From: Candidatus Mycoplasma haematohominis | GTDB taxonomy: Bacteria > Bacillota_I > Bacilli_A > Mycoplasmatales > Mycoplasmoidaceae | Length of the DNA: 64,000 nt | Direction: 5' to 3' | NCBI RefSeq assembly: GCF_902712995.1 | Contig: NZ_CACTIB010000008.1 | Location: 209,970 to 273,969 of the forward strand | In this document: piece after piece, positions 20,185-30,423 of the stretch | How the letters are laid out: each line of letters begins with the position of its first letter | How positions within the stretch are numbered: the stretch's first letter is position 1 | Program-made: the position numbers and the translations under genes | Notes under the pieces: model-generated | The model's database searches: none | Seen by the model: only the letters and a program-made list of their open reading frames with translations | What the model was told of the DNA's origin: nothing

Positions 20185-21243
20185 CTAAAGGCTCTTGTAT
20201 TTTTTGAGCCTTTTTATAAGAGATAATCTTCAGTTTTTTTTCTTTTCTAATAGACTTACATTTGCGAAACCGTGATTTGCTAAATATTCATCTAAGGTTG
20301 CAAGCAGTTTATAGTAATTGCTTTTTTTATCGAAAGTTACGGCTGCCATCTTACTGTGACCTCCTCCTCCATAAATTTTTGCTATTTGATTGATAGTTAG
20401 ATCTTTTGATCTAATTGAACATTTTCATTTGTCTGTTGATTGTTCATAGAACAATACACTTCAACATTCAATATTACTTATATTTTCAAGCATTGTAATG
20501 ATAGCAGGCACATTTTTTATTTTGTATTTATTCATCATCTTCGGAGTGACAATTGCAAATATAAGTCCATTTTTGGTTATGTAACAATTCTCTAATATTT
20601 TTATTTCTAATAGTTTTTGTATTAGGGGTTTTACAAATACTCAGTTGTGAATTGATGCTCTATTTAATCCTTTAGAAACTAGGCTTGCCAATACTTGATA
20701 TGTTGATGGAAGCATAGATAAGCTTAAAAAATTGTTTGTATCTGTGATTATCCCTGCGTATAAATATTGAGCTATTTTTTCTTTAAAGGCATATTTTCCT
20801 CCTTCTTCGCTTTCTCAATATATGAACATTTCAGATAGTATTTGTGCAGTTGCAGGATAAGTAGGATCTATAAATTCCAGATCTGAAAAGGGTTTTGATT
20901 TAGGGTGGTGATCTATAACTACTAATTCTTTGCAGTATTTATATAAATCAGTCAATATTCTTTCTTGATTGGGAGTGTCTACAACAATCCCTAGGCATTT
21001 TTTTAATTCTTCTTCAGAAGGCAATTCATCTTCATGTTGAAATAGAAATTGTTCTTCTGGTTTTATTACCCTAGGAGGTATTATCAAATAGACAACTTTT
21101 CCTGGAAAGTTATCTTTTAATCAACCCTTTAAACTGAACGCTGATGCGAAAGCATCAAAATCTGGTTGCACATGCACAAACAGTGCTATACAGTGATACT
21201 CTCGAAATTTACTTAGTAACTTAGTAGCAAATAATTTGAGCAT
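20185..21243 (-). CDS. DHH/DHHA1 phosphoesterase (NrnA-like nanoRNase / pAp or c-di-AMP hydrolase)
   Basis: The product is 352 aa. N-terminal motifs are LFVHVQPDFDAFASAF (metal-binding HxxPDxD) and ELVVIDHHPKS (DHH), then AGIITDTNNFL (third Asp). The C-terminal DHHA1 domain has the glycine run IYGGGGHSKMAA. NrnA-like enzymes degrade short oligoribonucleotides and pAp; related proteins cleave c-di-AMP/pApA. The C-terminus reads through a UGA Trp to TAG at 20185. A 6-bp hairpin (AGGCTC/GAGCCT, 20189-20213) that looks like a terminator lies inside these last codons. The start shares a base with the stop of the upstream nuclease-like gene. Confidence 0.88.
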
Positions 21244-22139
21244 TATCCAAGTTCTGGATAACCGTATCTAAATCAAGTTAGATCTTTTTCATCAAGTTCA
21301 GGACTTACACCTTTTAATACGTGATCTTCATATCATTTTTTTGCGTAATCTATTGTTTTTTGAAATTCTTCAAGGTTTATATTGTGTTCTTTTCAAATCA
21401 AAATATGTTCATTTCTAGGTAGAGATATTTCTTTGTCTACATCATAATTTTTGTAGCTGTTGAATTCGGAAGTAAATTGAACTTTTCTTGGGTCTTCATA
21501 ATCCTCGTTTTTTATGAATGCAACACAGAAAAAACCCTTATTTATTTTTCTTAGATAAAGGTATAGAGAGAGTTGATCTTGATAGTTTTTGGGAATTATT
21601 ACTTCTCCGTTTTTGAATCACTTAACTAGCCCACCTCCGTTTGTTTTTACTGTTGGCTTTCCATCTGTTAAATCTAGCATGTATTGATTGTTTTTGAAAG
21701 TTCAGTTGTATTTATCTAATTGAGCAGTTTTAATCTCCAATATTGAGACAACTTTGCCCTGAGAATCTATTTCTTCTCCGTCTGGTATTCCTCCGAATAT
21801 CTCATTGTCTGAAAAAAGATCAAACTTTATTTCTCTGGGATTGTAAGATATGAATTTCTTGCCTATTTTTTTCTCAGCATAATCCTTTAATTTCGGCTCT
21901 ATTATTTGCCCTGCATCTAGAAAATATCTGTCTGATTCATCTTGATACATTCCTAAAATATCGCATCAAAGTTGAAAAGGGGATTTAAAATCATCGTTAC
22001 CTAGAGCGGCGCCTAGTCTGGAACCAGTTAATTTCTTTAATTTTTTAATTTTTGACTTTCCTGACGGGGTTATATGTATTCGGTTATTCTTAAATATGAA
22101 GTCTTGATTGAAAATGAATTTATCTGTATTAAATTTCAT
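21243..22139 (-). CDS. Putative PD-(D/E)XK nuclease, paralogue of the gene at 28992
   Basis: The product is 298 aa. A plausible nuclease core is GGIPDGEEID (acidic residue) followed by VSILEIKTAQ (ExK), as in YqaJ/Cas4-like exonucleases. Upstream, LTGSRLGAALG precedes QLWCDIL, and DAGQIIEPKLKDY supplies another acidic helix. The gene at 28992-29861 has the same order (LTRRWLLGLHKITGS, GGVPDGEE, NTLEIKTT, HQLQLSLYMSLR), so the two are paralogues. Mycoplasma genomes carry a family annotated as putative nucleases of this type (MAGa7180-like, from memory). No TM segment. The stop overlaps the DHH gene start by one base. Confidence 0.65.
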
Positions 22140-22172
22140 TTTTAGTTTAGGATAAAGAAAATAGATTTTACT

Positions 22173-22718
22173 ATGTCAGATATTTATACCAATTTAGGGA
22201 AAGGCGAGTTGAACAGGCTTGCGGTTTTAAAAAGATATGCTGTTGTTGCTTATGAGTTGCCTTTGTGAGCTAGAACTGCGTTGGAATCTAGAATGGGCTC
22301 AGTAGAGGTTAGTGTTAAGGATAGTTTTGAGCTTTATCTTATTAGTTTAAAGGGAGCTGTTCCAAGATTTGATTACGTAAGTTTTCAGAAGAAGTTTGTT
22401 GAAATATTTCAGAGAAGAGCTTTTAAAGTTCTTCAAACAATAATCGATAACAGAGAGAAGCGTCAGGATTATTTTGTTTCAAATGATTATTTTTGGCAAG
22501 AGTTCAGAGAATTATTTGATGTTAATCCGAAGACTAGTGGAAACACTTTTTTAAGTAATCTAGAGAGTACTGTTTGAAATGCTTGGAATAAGTATGTTAA
22601 GGGAGTGTTTGGATTCCAGAAAAATGTTGCTAAAGTTGGAGTTTCAGGTTTACCTAAAGGAAGATGATTGGTTAGTCCAAAGAGCAAGACTCAGGTTCAA
22701 GAAGTAAAATGAAATTAA
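22173..22718 (+). CDS. Hypothetical protein (181 aa)
   Basis: Not recognised. The protein appears soluble with no TM segment: MSDIYTNLGKGELNRLAVL, then ELPLWARTALESRMGSVEV and a helical middle (SFQKKFVEIFQRRAFKVLQ). The C-terminus is basic (GFQKNVAKVGVSGLPKGRW). Trp is encoded by both UGA (at least three) and UGG. A second short gene follows after 16 bases on the same strand. The pair forms a plus-strand island between two minus-strand operons. Confidence 0.6.
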
Positions 22719-22734
22719 TTCTTAGTTGTCTTAG

Positions 22735-23295
22735 ATGGTTGAAGACATTAGAGAAGAAGATTTAGAAGATCCGATACAGAAGGGGAAGAAGAGTCCCGTA
22801 AACCTTAAAAGGTTTGCTTTTTATCTGAATCCTGTTTGTTGTTTTTTTACAGCTTACTTCTATGTAAGAAGAAATATCTTTTCTTATAACTGAGACAAAG
22901 CTATTGAAATGAGTGGAGTTGTTGATACTTTGCCTCCTGAAATTAGAAGAAAATTAACTGTTTGCATAAATTCACATTTAATTCTTCCTCAGCAAAGTTT
23001 TATTTATTATTTCAACGGATTTAATTTGTCTAAAGTTGATATAGATGCTTTTAAGTCTAGGTTTGTTGAACGATGGTGTTCTAGAGGAGATGAATTTTTA
23101 AAGACTTTTGAAGAAGCAGAAGAGAAGAATGAAGATACAATTTTGAATTTTTGAAGGAACTTTGAACCTATTTTGCAGGCTCCTCCATCTTTAAATTCAA
23201 TTCATTCAATGCGTTCTCAGATATTTTGAGTTTCTTTTTTCCAAAAACTAAGAAGGTTCAAGAGAACTATCTTCAGCGGTTCTGGGATGTACTAA
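22735..23295 (+). CDS. Hypothetical protein (186 aa), possibly membrane-anchored
   Basis: Not recognised. An acidic start MVEDIREEDLEDPI is followed by a moderately hydrophobic Cys-containing stretch (FAFYLNPVCCFFTAYFYV, residues ~28-45) that may anchor it, then a soluble region (VVDTLPPEIRRKLTVCI). The C-terminus is basic and overlaps the convergent leuS end by 48 bases. Like its upstream neighbour it has an RxxxL-rich helical look; the two may be distant relatives, which is only an impression. Confidence 0.55.
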
Positions 23296-25500
23296 TATTA
23301 TTTTCTTATCTTGCATTATTGTTAAATCTAAGTCGGGAATATTTAATCTTGAAGAGATAATATTTTTTATTTCTTGTTCTTCCATTTCTGAATGATGTAG
23401 TTTTAAGGAGAATTTGAATTTTCCGTTTAGGAATGTTCTAAATTCTAAAGCTGAGTCCTCTCCTATTTCGTTGATTGTAGGCCATTTTGATTTGTAAAGG
23501 CTTTCAGTATTGTGCAGTTTGGTGGTTCATATTTCTTCTGCTAATGCTGGAGCGTATAAGCTTAGTATTTTTATGAAGCTGTTTAGAGATTTAGTGTTGT
23601 ATTTTTTTACGCTTTGTATGCTATTCATGAATATCATCATTTCTGAGATACCCAGGTTTATTTTTAGATTGGGAATGGCGTTTTCTACATTTTTAATAAG
23701 CTTATTTTCTATTTCTGCAACAACTCTATTTCTTATTGTTACTTCTTCTAATTCATCTAGATTTGAGAAAAATATGAAGATTTTGTGTAATCATTTATGG
23801 CTGCTTTTTAATCCTGAATCTTCTCATTTGAAAGATAATTGAGTCGGACCTGAGAAAGCTTCATAAACTCTTAAAGAATCTGCTCCGTATTTATCTACTA
23901 TTTCATCTATGCATACATAATTTCCTTTAGATTTAGACATTTTTGTTCCATCAGCACCTAATACCATTCCCTGATTCAGTAAAGTTCTAAATGGTTCTGG
24001 AGTGTCTACTACTCCTATCTTCAATAAAAATTTGTGCCAGAAACGAGCGTATAAAAGGTGAAGCGCTGCATGTTCCTGACCTCCTACATATATATCTACA
24101 GGCAATCATCTTTTAAGTATTTTTTTTGCTTCTGGAGAATTTAAATGGTGGTACGTTCCATCTGGTTTTTTTAGAAGATAGGCTATAAAGTATCAGGAAG
24201 ATCCTGCTCAATTGGGCATGGTATTTGTTTCTCTTGTATATTGTTTTCCATCTTTTTTTATGTTTAGTCACTCGGCATCATTTGCTAAAGGAGATTTTCC
24301 ATTTCTTTTGGTGTTGTAATCTACTTTTGTAGGAAGAACAACTGGCAGATCCTTGTCTAAATATGGAATTCCTTCAGAATCGAAATAGATAGGTATTGGT
24401 TCTCCTCAGAATCTTTGTCTAGAGAAAACTCAATCTTTTAGCTTGTATACTGTCTTTTTTTCTTCTAGTCTTTTGTTTTTTGTATACTGTCTTTCTAATT
24501 CTTCATCATAGAAATCTTCTTCTGGTTGGTCAAAAATGGGAATTAATTCATCAGCTCTAAAGTCTATGTCTCATAGATAGAAAACATCTACTTTTTTGTA
24601 GTCATCTAAATTTACTAATTCAATTCCTTTAACTAATTCTTTATTTCCGATTGTTAGGTTGCTTATTTCTAGATCTTTACTTATTTGTGAGAACTGATGA
24701 ATTCCTATTCCTTTTAGTTTTCTTATGCTGGAAGCATATTTCAAATATAGGGAATAAGTTTTTCCTGCTCATTCGAATTTATATTCATATTTAGTTGATT
24801 TTCCGATTCAAGATTGTTGTATTTTTTTAACGTTATCCGGCCATGACAAACTTGCTATGTCTTCCAGTAATTGATCTGCATATTTAGTTATTTTTAGGAT
24901 TCATTGTTTCATTATTTTTTTCTCTACTGGATGATGACCTCTCTCAGAGTAAAGCTTTGTTCCTTCTTCTACTAATTCTTCGTCACTTAATACTGTGTTT
25001 AACTCTTCGCATCAATTAACTTGCGTGTCTTGTAGTACAGCCAAACCTCTTTCATACATTTCAGAGAAAATTCATTGTGTATGTTTGTAATAGTTTGGAT
25101 CAGAGGTGTCTATTTCCCTGTCAAAGTCATAAGTAAGCATTAATTTCTTTAATTGTTTTCTGAAGGAATCAATGTTTTTCTTGGTAAATTCTGCTGGAGA
25201 ATTTCCTGTTTTTATAGCGTATTGTTCGGCTGGTAAGCCAAAAGCATCTCAACCCATAGGATGAAATACTAAATATCCTTTCATTGTGTAGAACCTAGTT
25301 AGGATATCTGTAGACAAATATCCTTTTAAGTGTCCTACATGTAGCCCTGCTCCTGATGGATAGGGAAACATGTCAAGAATATATAGTTTTTTTGGATTAT
25401 CGTCATCTTCAAATTTGTAAGTTCCTTCTTTTTCCCATATATCTATTCATTTCTTTTCTACGTCCTGAGGGACATAGTAATCCATTTCTTTTCTTTGCAT
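23248..25500 (-). CDS. leuS: Leucyl-tRNA synthetase lacking a recognisable CP1 editing domain
   Basis: The product is a 750-aa class I synthetase. Synthetic core: FPYPSGAGLHVGHLKGY (HIGH), FHPMGWDAFGLPAEQYA, QVNWCEELN, FSRQRFWGEPIPIYF, PVDIYVGGQEHAALHLLYAR and DGTKMSKSKGNYV (KMSKS). Between IGKSTKYEYKF and the FWGEPIP block only ~115 residues remain, and I see neither the threonine-rich TTRPDT motif nor the GTGAVM..PAHDxRD editing motif. The enzyme therefore appears unable to hydrolyse mischarged Leu-tRNA. Loss of CP1 editing is documented in some mycoplasmas (M. mobile). Many UGA Trp. It follows aspS by 13 bases in a four-gene operon. Confidence 0.95.
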
Positions 25501-25513
25501 AATTCCTTTCTAT

Positions 25514-27214
25514 TTATATTTTCTCAGATGAGTTAACAGGAGTAGGAGAATTGGTTAGTGGACAAAATCCGCTGTTGTTTTTAGGAAAAGCAATCACATC
25601 TCTTATGCTGGAATAGCCAAGTAAAGTTTGTATTAATCTGTCTACACCTATAGCTATTCCCATGTGCGGAGGAACTCCATAATTCAAAGCTTCTAAGAAT
25701 CAACCAAAGTTATCCTCTGTATCTTTTGGTGTTAAACCTGCTACTTCAAAAACATATTGTTGAACAGATAAGTCATAATTTCTTTGAGAACCGGAGCCTA
25801 ACTCAACACCATTTAGAACTAAGTCATATCCTAAACTTCTTTCTGTTTCTTTATCGAAACCTACTTTATTGCTTTTAGGTCTAGTGAATAAATGATGTGC
25901 TATATCTCATTTGTTTTGTGTTTCATTTCATTCAAATAAAGGCCATTCAACTACTCATAAAAATTCAAAAGAATCTCTTAGTTCTGGTTTTGTTTTTTTT
26001 GTGAAGAATGGTCTTAAGTTTCCGAGAGTTGTTAAAGCATTTTTTTTAGTTTTCGGACATGTAGTTAGTACTATTCAAACTCCTTCTCCTTGCTTTCCTT
26101 TATTTATCGATTTAGATTTAATTTGTTCATAAGCGGGCATATTGGGACTCATTAAGTTTGTTTTTGTGATGTTGTCTTGATTTGCGTGAATTATGTAGAT
26201 TTGGTTTTTGGTTTGCAAGGATTTAAGTCATTTTTCTTCAACTGTTTTTATTTCGCATTTTTCTATGTAGAAGCCATAAGCTTCTGTGTGATTATTGGCT
26301 GTTACTAAGTCTGATAGAGAATCTGTCAGTTTTTCTATTTCTAGTTCGTATCTAATGTCTGGTTTATCGCTTCCGTATTTTTCTAAACATTCATCGTATG
26401 GAATTCTTTTGAAGGGAGTTGTTAAATCTTTATTTAAGACTTCTTTGAACATTTTTTAAAAAGCTGCTTCTATTGTTGCGAAAAATTTTTCTTGATTAGA
26501 GAAAGCTGTTTCTATGTCTAGTTGTAAGAATTCATATTGTCTATCTGCTCTTAAATCTTCTAGTCTGAAGCAATTGGCAAATTGAAAGTATTTTTCTAAT
26601 CCACTCATCATTAATAGTTGTTTGTATAGTTGAGGAGATTGAGCGAGTGAAAATTTAAGTTTTTTTTGATCTTTTTCAATGAAAGCATCAAACGTATTGG
26701 CTCCTTCTTTTGAGGAGACAGATAATATGGGCGTATTTACTTCTGTGTATCCATCTTGTAGAAGGTAGTTCCTTAAAGAGTTAATTATTTTTGATTTGAT
26801 TATTAAAGATGCACAGTTGGTTCTTCTTAAATCTAAATACCTATATTTAAGTCGTGTTGGTTCGGATGCTGTATCAGCAACATCTATTAATTCGAAAGGT
26901 AGAGATTTAGTTGCTTCATTTAATAGTTCATATTTAGAAGCTATTAATTCTCATTCTCCTAGAGGTATTTCAGTATTAGGGTTTTTTCTTCTTACTAATT
27001 GACCTTCTATAAGTAAGATTGATTCTTTTTTGAAAGGGATCTCTTCTTTAAAGAGAACTTGTATTTTTCCTGAGGAATCTGAAATAGTTGTGAAGAATAG
27101 TTTTCCTACCTTTTTAGATACTCTTAAAAAACCTCCTATGACTCAAGTTTCACCCTCTTCTAATTTGTGATTAGAAATAAGCTTTCTTTGGTTTAATAAG
27201 GAATTACTTGTCAC
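25514..27214 (-). CDS. aspS: Aspartyl-tRNA synthetase with an in-frame TAA at 26456-26458
   Basis: This is a class II synthetase of 566 codons. Features: OB-fold anticodon-binding N-terminus, motif 2-like FRLEDLRADRQYEFLQLDIE, the bacterial insertion with KYGSDKPDIRYE, and a C-terminus VIAFPKNNSGFCP. The frame is continuous apart from one TAA between IEAAF and KMFKEVLNKD, where the alignment leaves room for exactly one residue. So this is a single-codon nonsense change, not an indel. An ATG two codons later could restart translation, giving a split enzyme; a sequencing error in TTTTTAAAAAATG is equally possible. The GTG start at 27214 overlaps the helicase end by 11 bases. Confidence 0.9.
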
Positions 27215-28991
27215 TGTTTTTAATTAGGAGTAGTTTGTTTCTTGCTCTAGTGTATGCAACATATGGAAGATTTTTATCCTTTTTTCTGTTTTTGGTTCAT
27301 TCGTCAATCACTATTAAATTATCTCACTCTAGTCCTTTTGCTTTGTGGACAGTGCTTATTATTAATTGATTCTCATTGGATTCAGCTAATTTAGCAGTTT
27401 CTTTATTTCCTGGATTGATAAGGAACATGATGTTAGCTGCTAATTCTTCTGAAGTTAGATTATTTTGTTTTTGCGTGCAGTCTATTCAATACATTAGAAG
27501 CATTATTTCTTCTGAGAATTCTGGTTCATAGGATTTGTTTCTGAAATAAGGGAATATATGTTTTTCTATGAATTCTTTTAAATTGGTTTTTTCGGCCATT
27601 TTTAGACTTTGTATAAAAGCTAGGTGTTGATAGAAAAAATTTCTATCTTCATACGGTATCGAAATTTCTTGTATGTCTATATCTCTGTCCAATAAAGCTT
27701 GCAAAACTGTTTTGTTTTTTATATTTTTTGATAAGTCTTGGATTCCTTGTACTAATTGTCAAGTGGTATCTTTTTTTCCGGTAGGAAAGTCTAAAGTTCG
27801 TATTATTTCATAGAGTATTTTTTTGTCATCAAAAAAACTTATTTGAGTAAATAGGATTATTAATTTAGGTTCTTTTTTTATTCTTTTGTATTTCGTGGGG
27901 TCTCTTAATAAATCGTGGAATTTGGTTAATTGGAAAGGGATTTTTTTCTTCATTGCTGAAATTAGAAAAGATACTGTAGGTTTGTTGATACTTCTTGTTA
28001 AACATGCTCATTTTCCTAGATTGCTGTTTTCTGATTCTTTTTTCAGTATTTCCAATACTTGTTCTTTAGAGATCTCTCTAATTTCTCCTTTTTTTTGGCT
28101 ATGTGAAATAGATAGGGGTATACCTTCTTTTATGCTTCTTACGTCATTTCCGTAACCAACTATAAGCTGATCTGATCTGTAATTTACGTTTAGGTTTACT
28201 TTTGTTGGTTGTACTTTCAATTCTTGCTCAAAAAAATTATCTAGTTCTTCGAAGGTGTTTTCTTTGGCGTATGCGAATTGGAAAATGCATTGATTGGGAT
28301 CTCCTACTGCAAAAAAGTTAATGTTCGGTTGTCCTTTCAATATTTTTTTGATTATTTGAAATTGAACTTCTGTTATGTCTTGTACTTCATCTATGAAAAT
28401 GGCTTTGTATTTATTTTGAATTTGTTTTAGAAAATCTGGCCTTGTTTCTAATAATTCAAGAGTGTTAGTCAGGATATCGTTGAAACTAAGTTTTCCATGC
28501 GCTGACATTATTTCTTTGTAGTTTTTGAATAATTCATCGTCTTGCTTGTCTCATTCTGTATCTATTCTTAGCTTCTTTTTGTTGAATCTTTTTATTGTTT
28601 TGTTAGGACTTTCTTGTTCCTTTTTTAATTTTCTTTTGCATTTATTTAGTAGTCTGATTTCATCTTCTTCGTCGATTAGTTCTATGTAGTTTGAGTTGAG
28701 ATTCAGATGAGGTTTAATTCATGATTCCAATATTGAGTGTATGGTTCCTACGTATGGAATAGACTCGTTTAGTTCCTTGTAGATTTTTTGTTTCATGTGT
28801 TCTGCAGCTTTGTTTGTGTATGTGAAAGCAAGTATTTGGTTTAAGGGGATTCCGGATTCCCTCAGATATTTAATTCTTTCTACTAAGATGGTTGTTTTTC
28901 CTGTACCTGCAGCAGCTTTAACTATTACTGGTTTATCTATTGGGGCTTTTATTGCTTTTATTTGTTCTTTGTCTAAGTTAATCTGCCCCAT
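27204..28991 (-). CDS. UvrD/Rep-type superfamily 1 DNA helicase (short form)
   Basis: The product is 595 aa; typical PcrA/UvrD is ~720. Motifs: Q-motif region NLDKEQIKAI, Walker A VKAAAGTGKTTI, motif Ia AFTYTNKAAEHMK, motif II FIDEVQDITEVQ (DExQD), motif III FAVGDPNQCIFQFAYA, and motif VI AYTRARNKLLLI at the extreme C-terminus. It is a 3'-5' ssDNA translocase/helicase for repair or replication restart. The C-terminal extension of UvrD is absent. The start directly follows the stop of the putative nuclease gene (TAA-ATG), suggesting a functional helicase-nuclease pair. Several UGA Trp. Confidence 0.9.
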
Positions 28992-29861
28992 TTAAATGAT
29001 GTCGACCTTTTCTATGTAATTTATTATCTCCTCTATTTGTTTTTCATTCATTTCTGGGCTTTTGGAGTATTTTAGGCATGATAGGTAGTCGCTTATTTCC
29101 CTCATCATGCTTAAAAAATAGTCTTTATCTATTTGTATTTTGAATAGAGATATTTTGTCGCTGGGCAATCCATTATTGTCTCAGTGTTCTAGTATTCGAT
29201 ATTTGTAGGTATATTCCTTATTGCTTAGTCAACATACTATTTTTTCTTCTTTTCAGGAGTCATCTATTTCTTTTTTTGTTAGTGAGCCAGTAGGGTTTAG
29301 TTTCTCTGTTTTTTTGGTGTATTTAGGATATCTACATAGGCATAAATATCCTGTATCTATCCCTCTTAGGGACATGTAAAGAGATAATTGTAATTGGTGA
29401 TTTATATAAGGTTTAGAAGGATAGAAATTATCTTCTTCAAAGATGGTTGTTTTTATTTCTAGAGTATTTATTACTTTATTGCCTATTGCTTCTTCTCCGT
29501 CTGGAACTCCTCCTAAGTTAGGTTCGTTTATGAAAACATCGAATACATCTACATTGTGTCATTTAAAGTTTTTGTTTAATTGAGAGTTTATGTATTCAAT
29601 TATTGGAATCTCTTTATTCTCAAGGTTCAATATTTTTTGTTTGTAGACATCCTTATTCGGTTTAGTTTCAAATCTAAAGACTTTAGCTCATTTTTCGTAT
29701 TGATCTTTGAATTTTGGTTTAGGAGAAAGAGAAGAAGGGTTTATGTTGAAGAAATAGGGAACAATGGAACCAGTTATTTTGTGTAAACCCAATAATCATC
29801 TTCTTGTTAAAGAGATATTTTTTCCTTGTATGAAGAAATCTCTTATCGGTCGAAATATCAC
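28992..29861 (-). CDS. Putative PD-(D/E)XK nuclease paired with helicase
   Basis: The product is 289 aa, a paralogue of the gene at 21243-22139. Core: NLGGVPDGEEAIGN then INTLEIKTTIFEE (D...ExK), and HQLQLSLYMSLRG matching QDQLSLYLYLRK in the paralogue. The N-terminus (IRDFFIQGKNISLTRRW) aligns with the paralogue's start, supporting the GTG at 29861. In RecBCD/AddAB-like systems a nuclease of this fold acts with a UvrD-like helicase; here the two genes abut. Function in end processing is inference. About nine UGA Trp codons. Confidence 0.65.
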
Positions 29862-29983
29862 TGATTTTTAAGTGCGAGAAAAAGAAAATACAAATTAAAC
29901 ACAAGCATTACAAATATTATCATTTATAGGTGTAAACTCATATAATGTTCTCAAGATAAGCTGGAATATTAGCATATAAGATT

Positions 29984-30057
29984 GGTGTCTTAGCCAAGAG
30001 GAAAGGCCTGGAGCTGCAACCTCCATATCGTCAGTTCGATTCTGACAGACACCTCCA
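29984..30057 (+). tRNA. tRNA-Cys (anticodon GCA)
   Basis: Acceptor GGTGTCT/AGACACC, anticodon loop CTGCAAC in stem TGGAG/CTCCA, T-loop TTCGATT, discriminator T, CCA encoded. First of five tRNAs on the plus strand. Confidence 0.95.
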
Positions 30058-30059
30058 AT

Positions 30060-30135
30060 CTGTCTATAGCTCAATGGATAGAGCATTAGCTTGCGGAGCT
30101 AAAGGTTATAAGTTCGAATCTTATTAGACAGGCCA
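30060..30135 (+). tRNA. tRNA-Arg (anticodon GCG)
   Basis: Acceptor CTGTCTA/TAGACAG, D-stem GCTC/GAGC, anticodon stem TTAGC/GCTAA with loop TTGCGGA, T-loop TTCGAAT, discriminator G, CCA encoded. All stems pair, so the anticodon is GCG, reading CGU/CGC. Most bacteria use ACG (modified to ICG by TadA) here, so the G34 is unusual. Confidence 0.9.
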
Positions 30136-30155
30136 TAATTAAATTTATATATATT

Positions 30156-30232
30156 CGGGATATAGCTTAGCTTGGAAGAGCGCCTGGTTTGGGACCAGGA
30201 GGTCACAGGTTCAAATCCTGTTATCCCGACCA
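30156..30232 (+). tRNA. tRNA-Pro (anticodon UGG)
   Basis: Acceptor CGGGATA/TATCCCG, anticodon loop TTTGGGA in stem CCTGG/CCAGG, T-loop TTCAAAT, discriminator A, CCA encoded. It would read all CCN codons by four-way wobble, as usual in mycoplasmas. Confidence 0.95.
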
Positions 30233-30236
30233 TGAA

Positions 30237-30313
30237 GGCAGGATACCTCAGCTGGCTAGAGGGCTCGGCTCATACCCGAGATGTCGTGGGTTCGAGCCCC
30301 ACTCCTGCTACCA
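30237..30313 (+). tRNA. tRNA-Met (anticodon CAU, elongator type)
   Basis: Acceptor GGCAGGA/TCCTGCT, anticodon loop CTCATAC in stem CTCGG/CCGAG, T-loop TTCGAGC, discriminator A, CCA encoded. It lacks the GGG/CCC anticodon-stem pairs and 1-72 mismatch of initiator tRNA, and resembles Bacillus elongator Met (CAUACCCG block). An Ile2 (k2C) identity is less likely. Confidence 0.88.
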
Positions 30314-30314
30314 A

Positions 30315-30404
30315 GGAAGCTTACCCAAGTGGTTGTAAGGGGTCAGTCTTGAAAACTGAGAGGCATTAACGTGCGCGGGGGTTCGAATCCCTCAGCTTCC
30401 ACCA
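30315..30404 (+). tRNA. tRNA-Ser (anticodon UGA)
   Basis: This is a class II tRNA of 90 nt. Acceptor GGAAGCT/AGCTTCC, anticodon loop CTTGAAA in stem TCAGT/ACTGA, long variable arm, T-loop TTCGAAT, CCA encoded. Last of the cluster, followed by a T-rich tract. Confidence 0.95.
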
Positions 30405-30423
30405 TTTTTTATTTTTCTGAACC

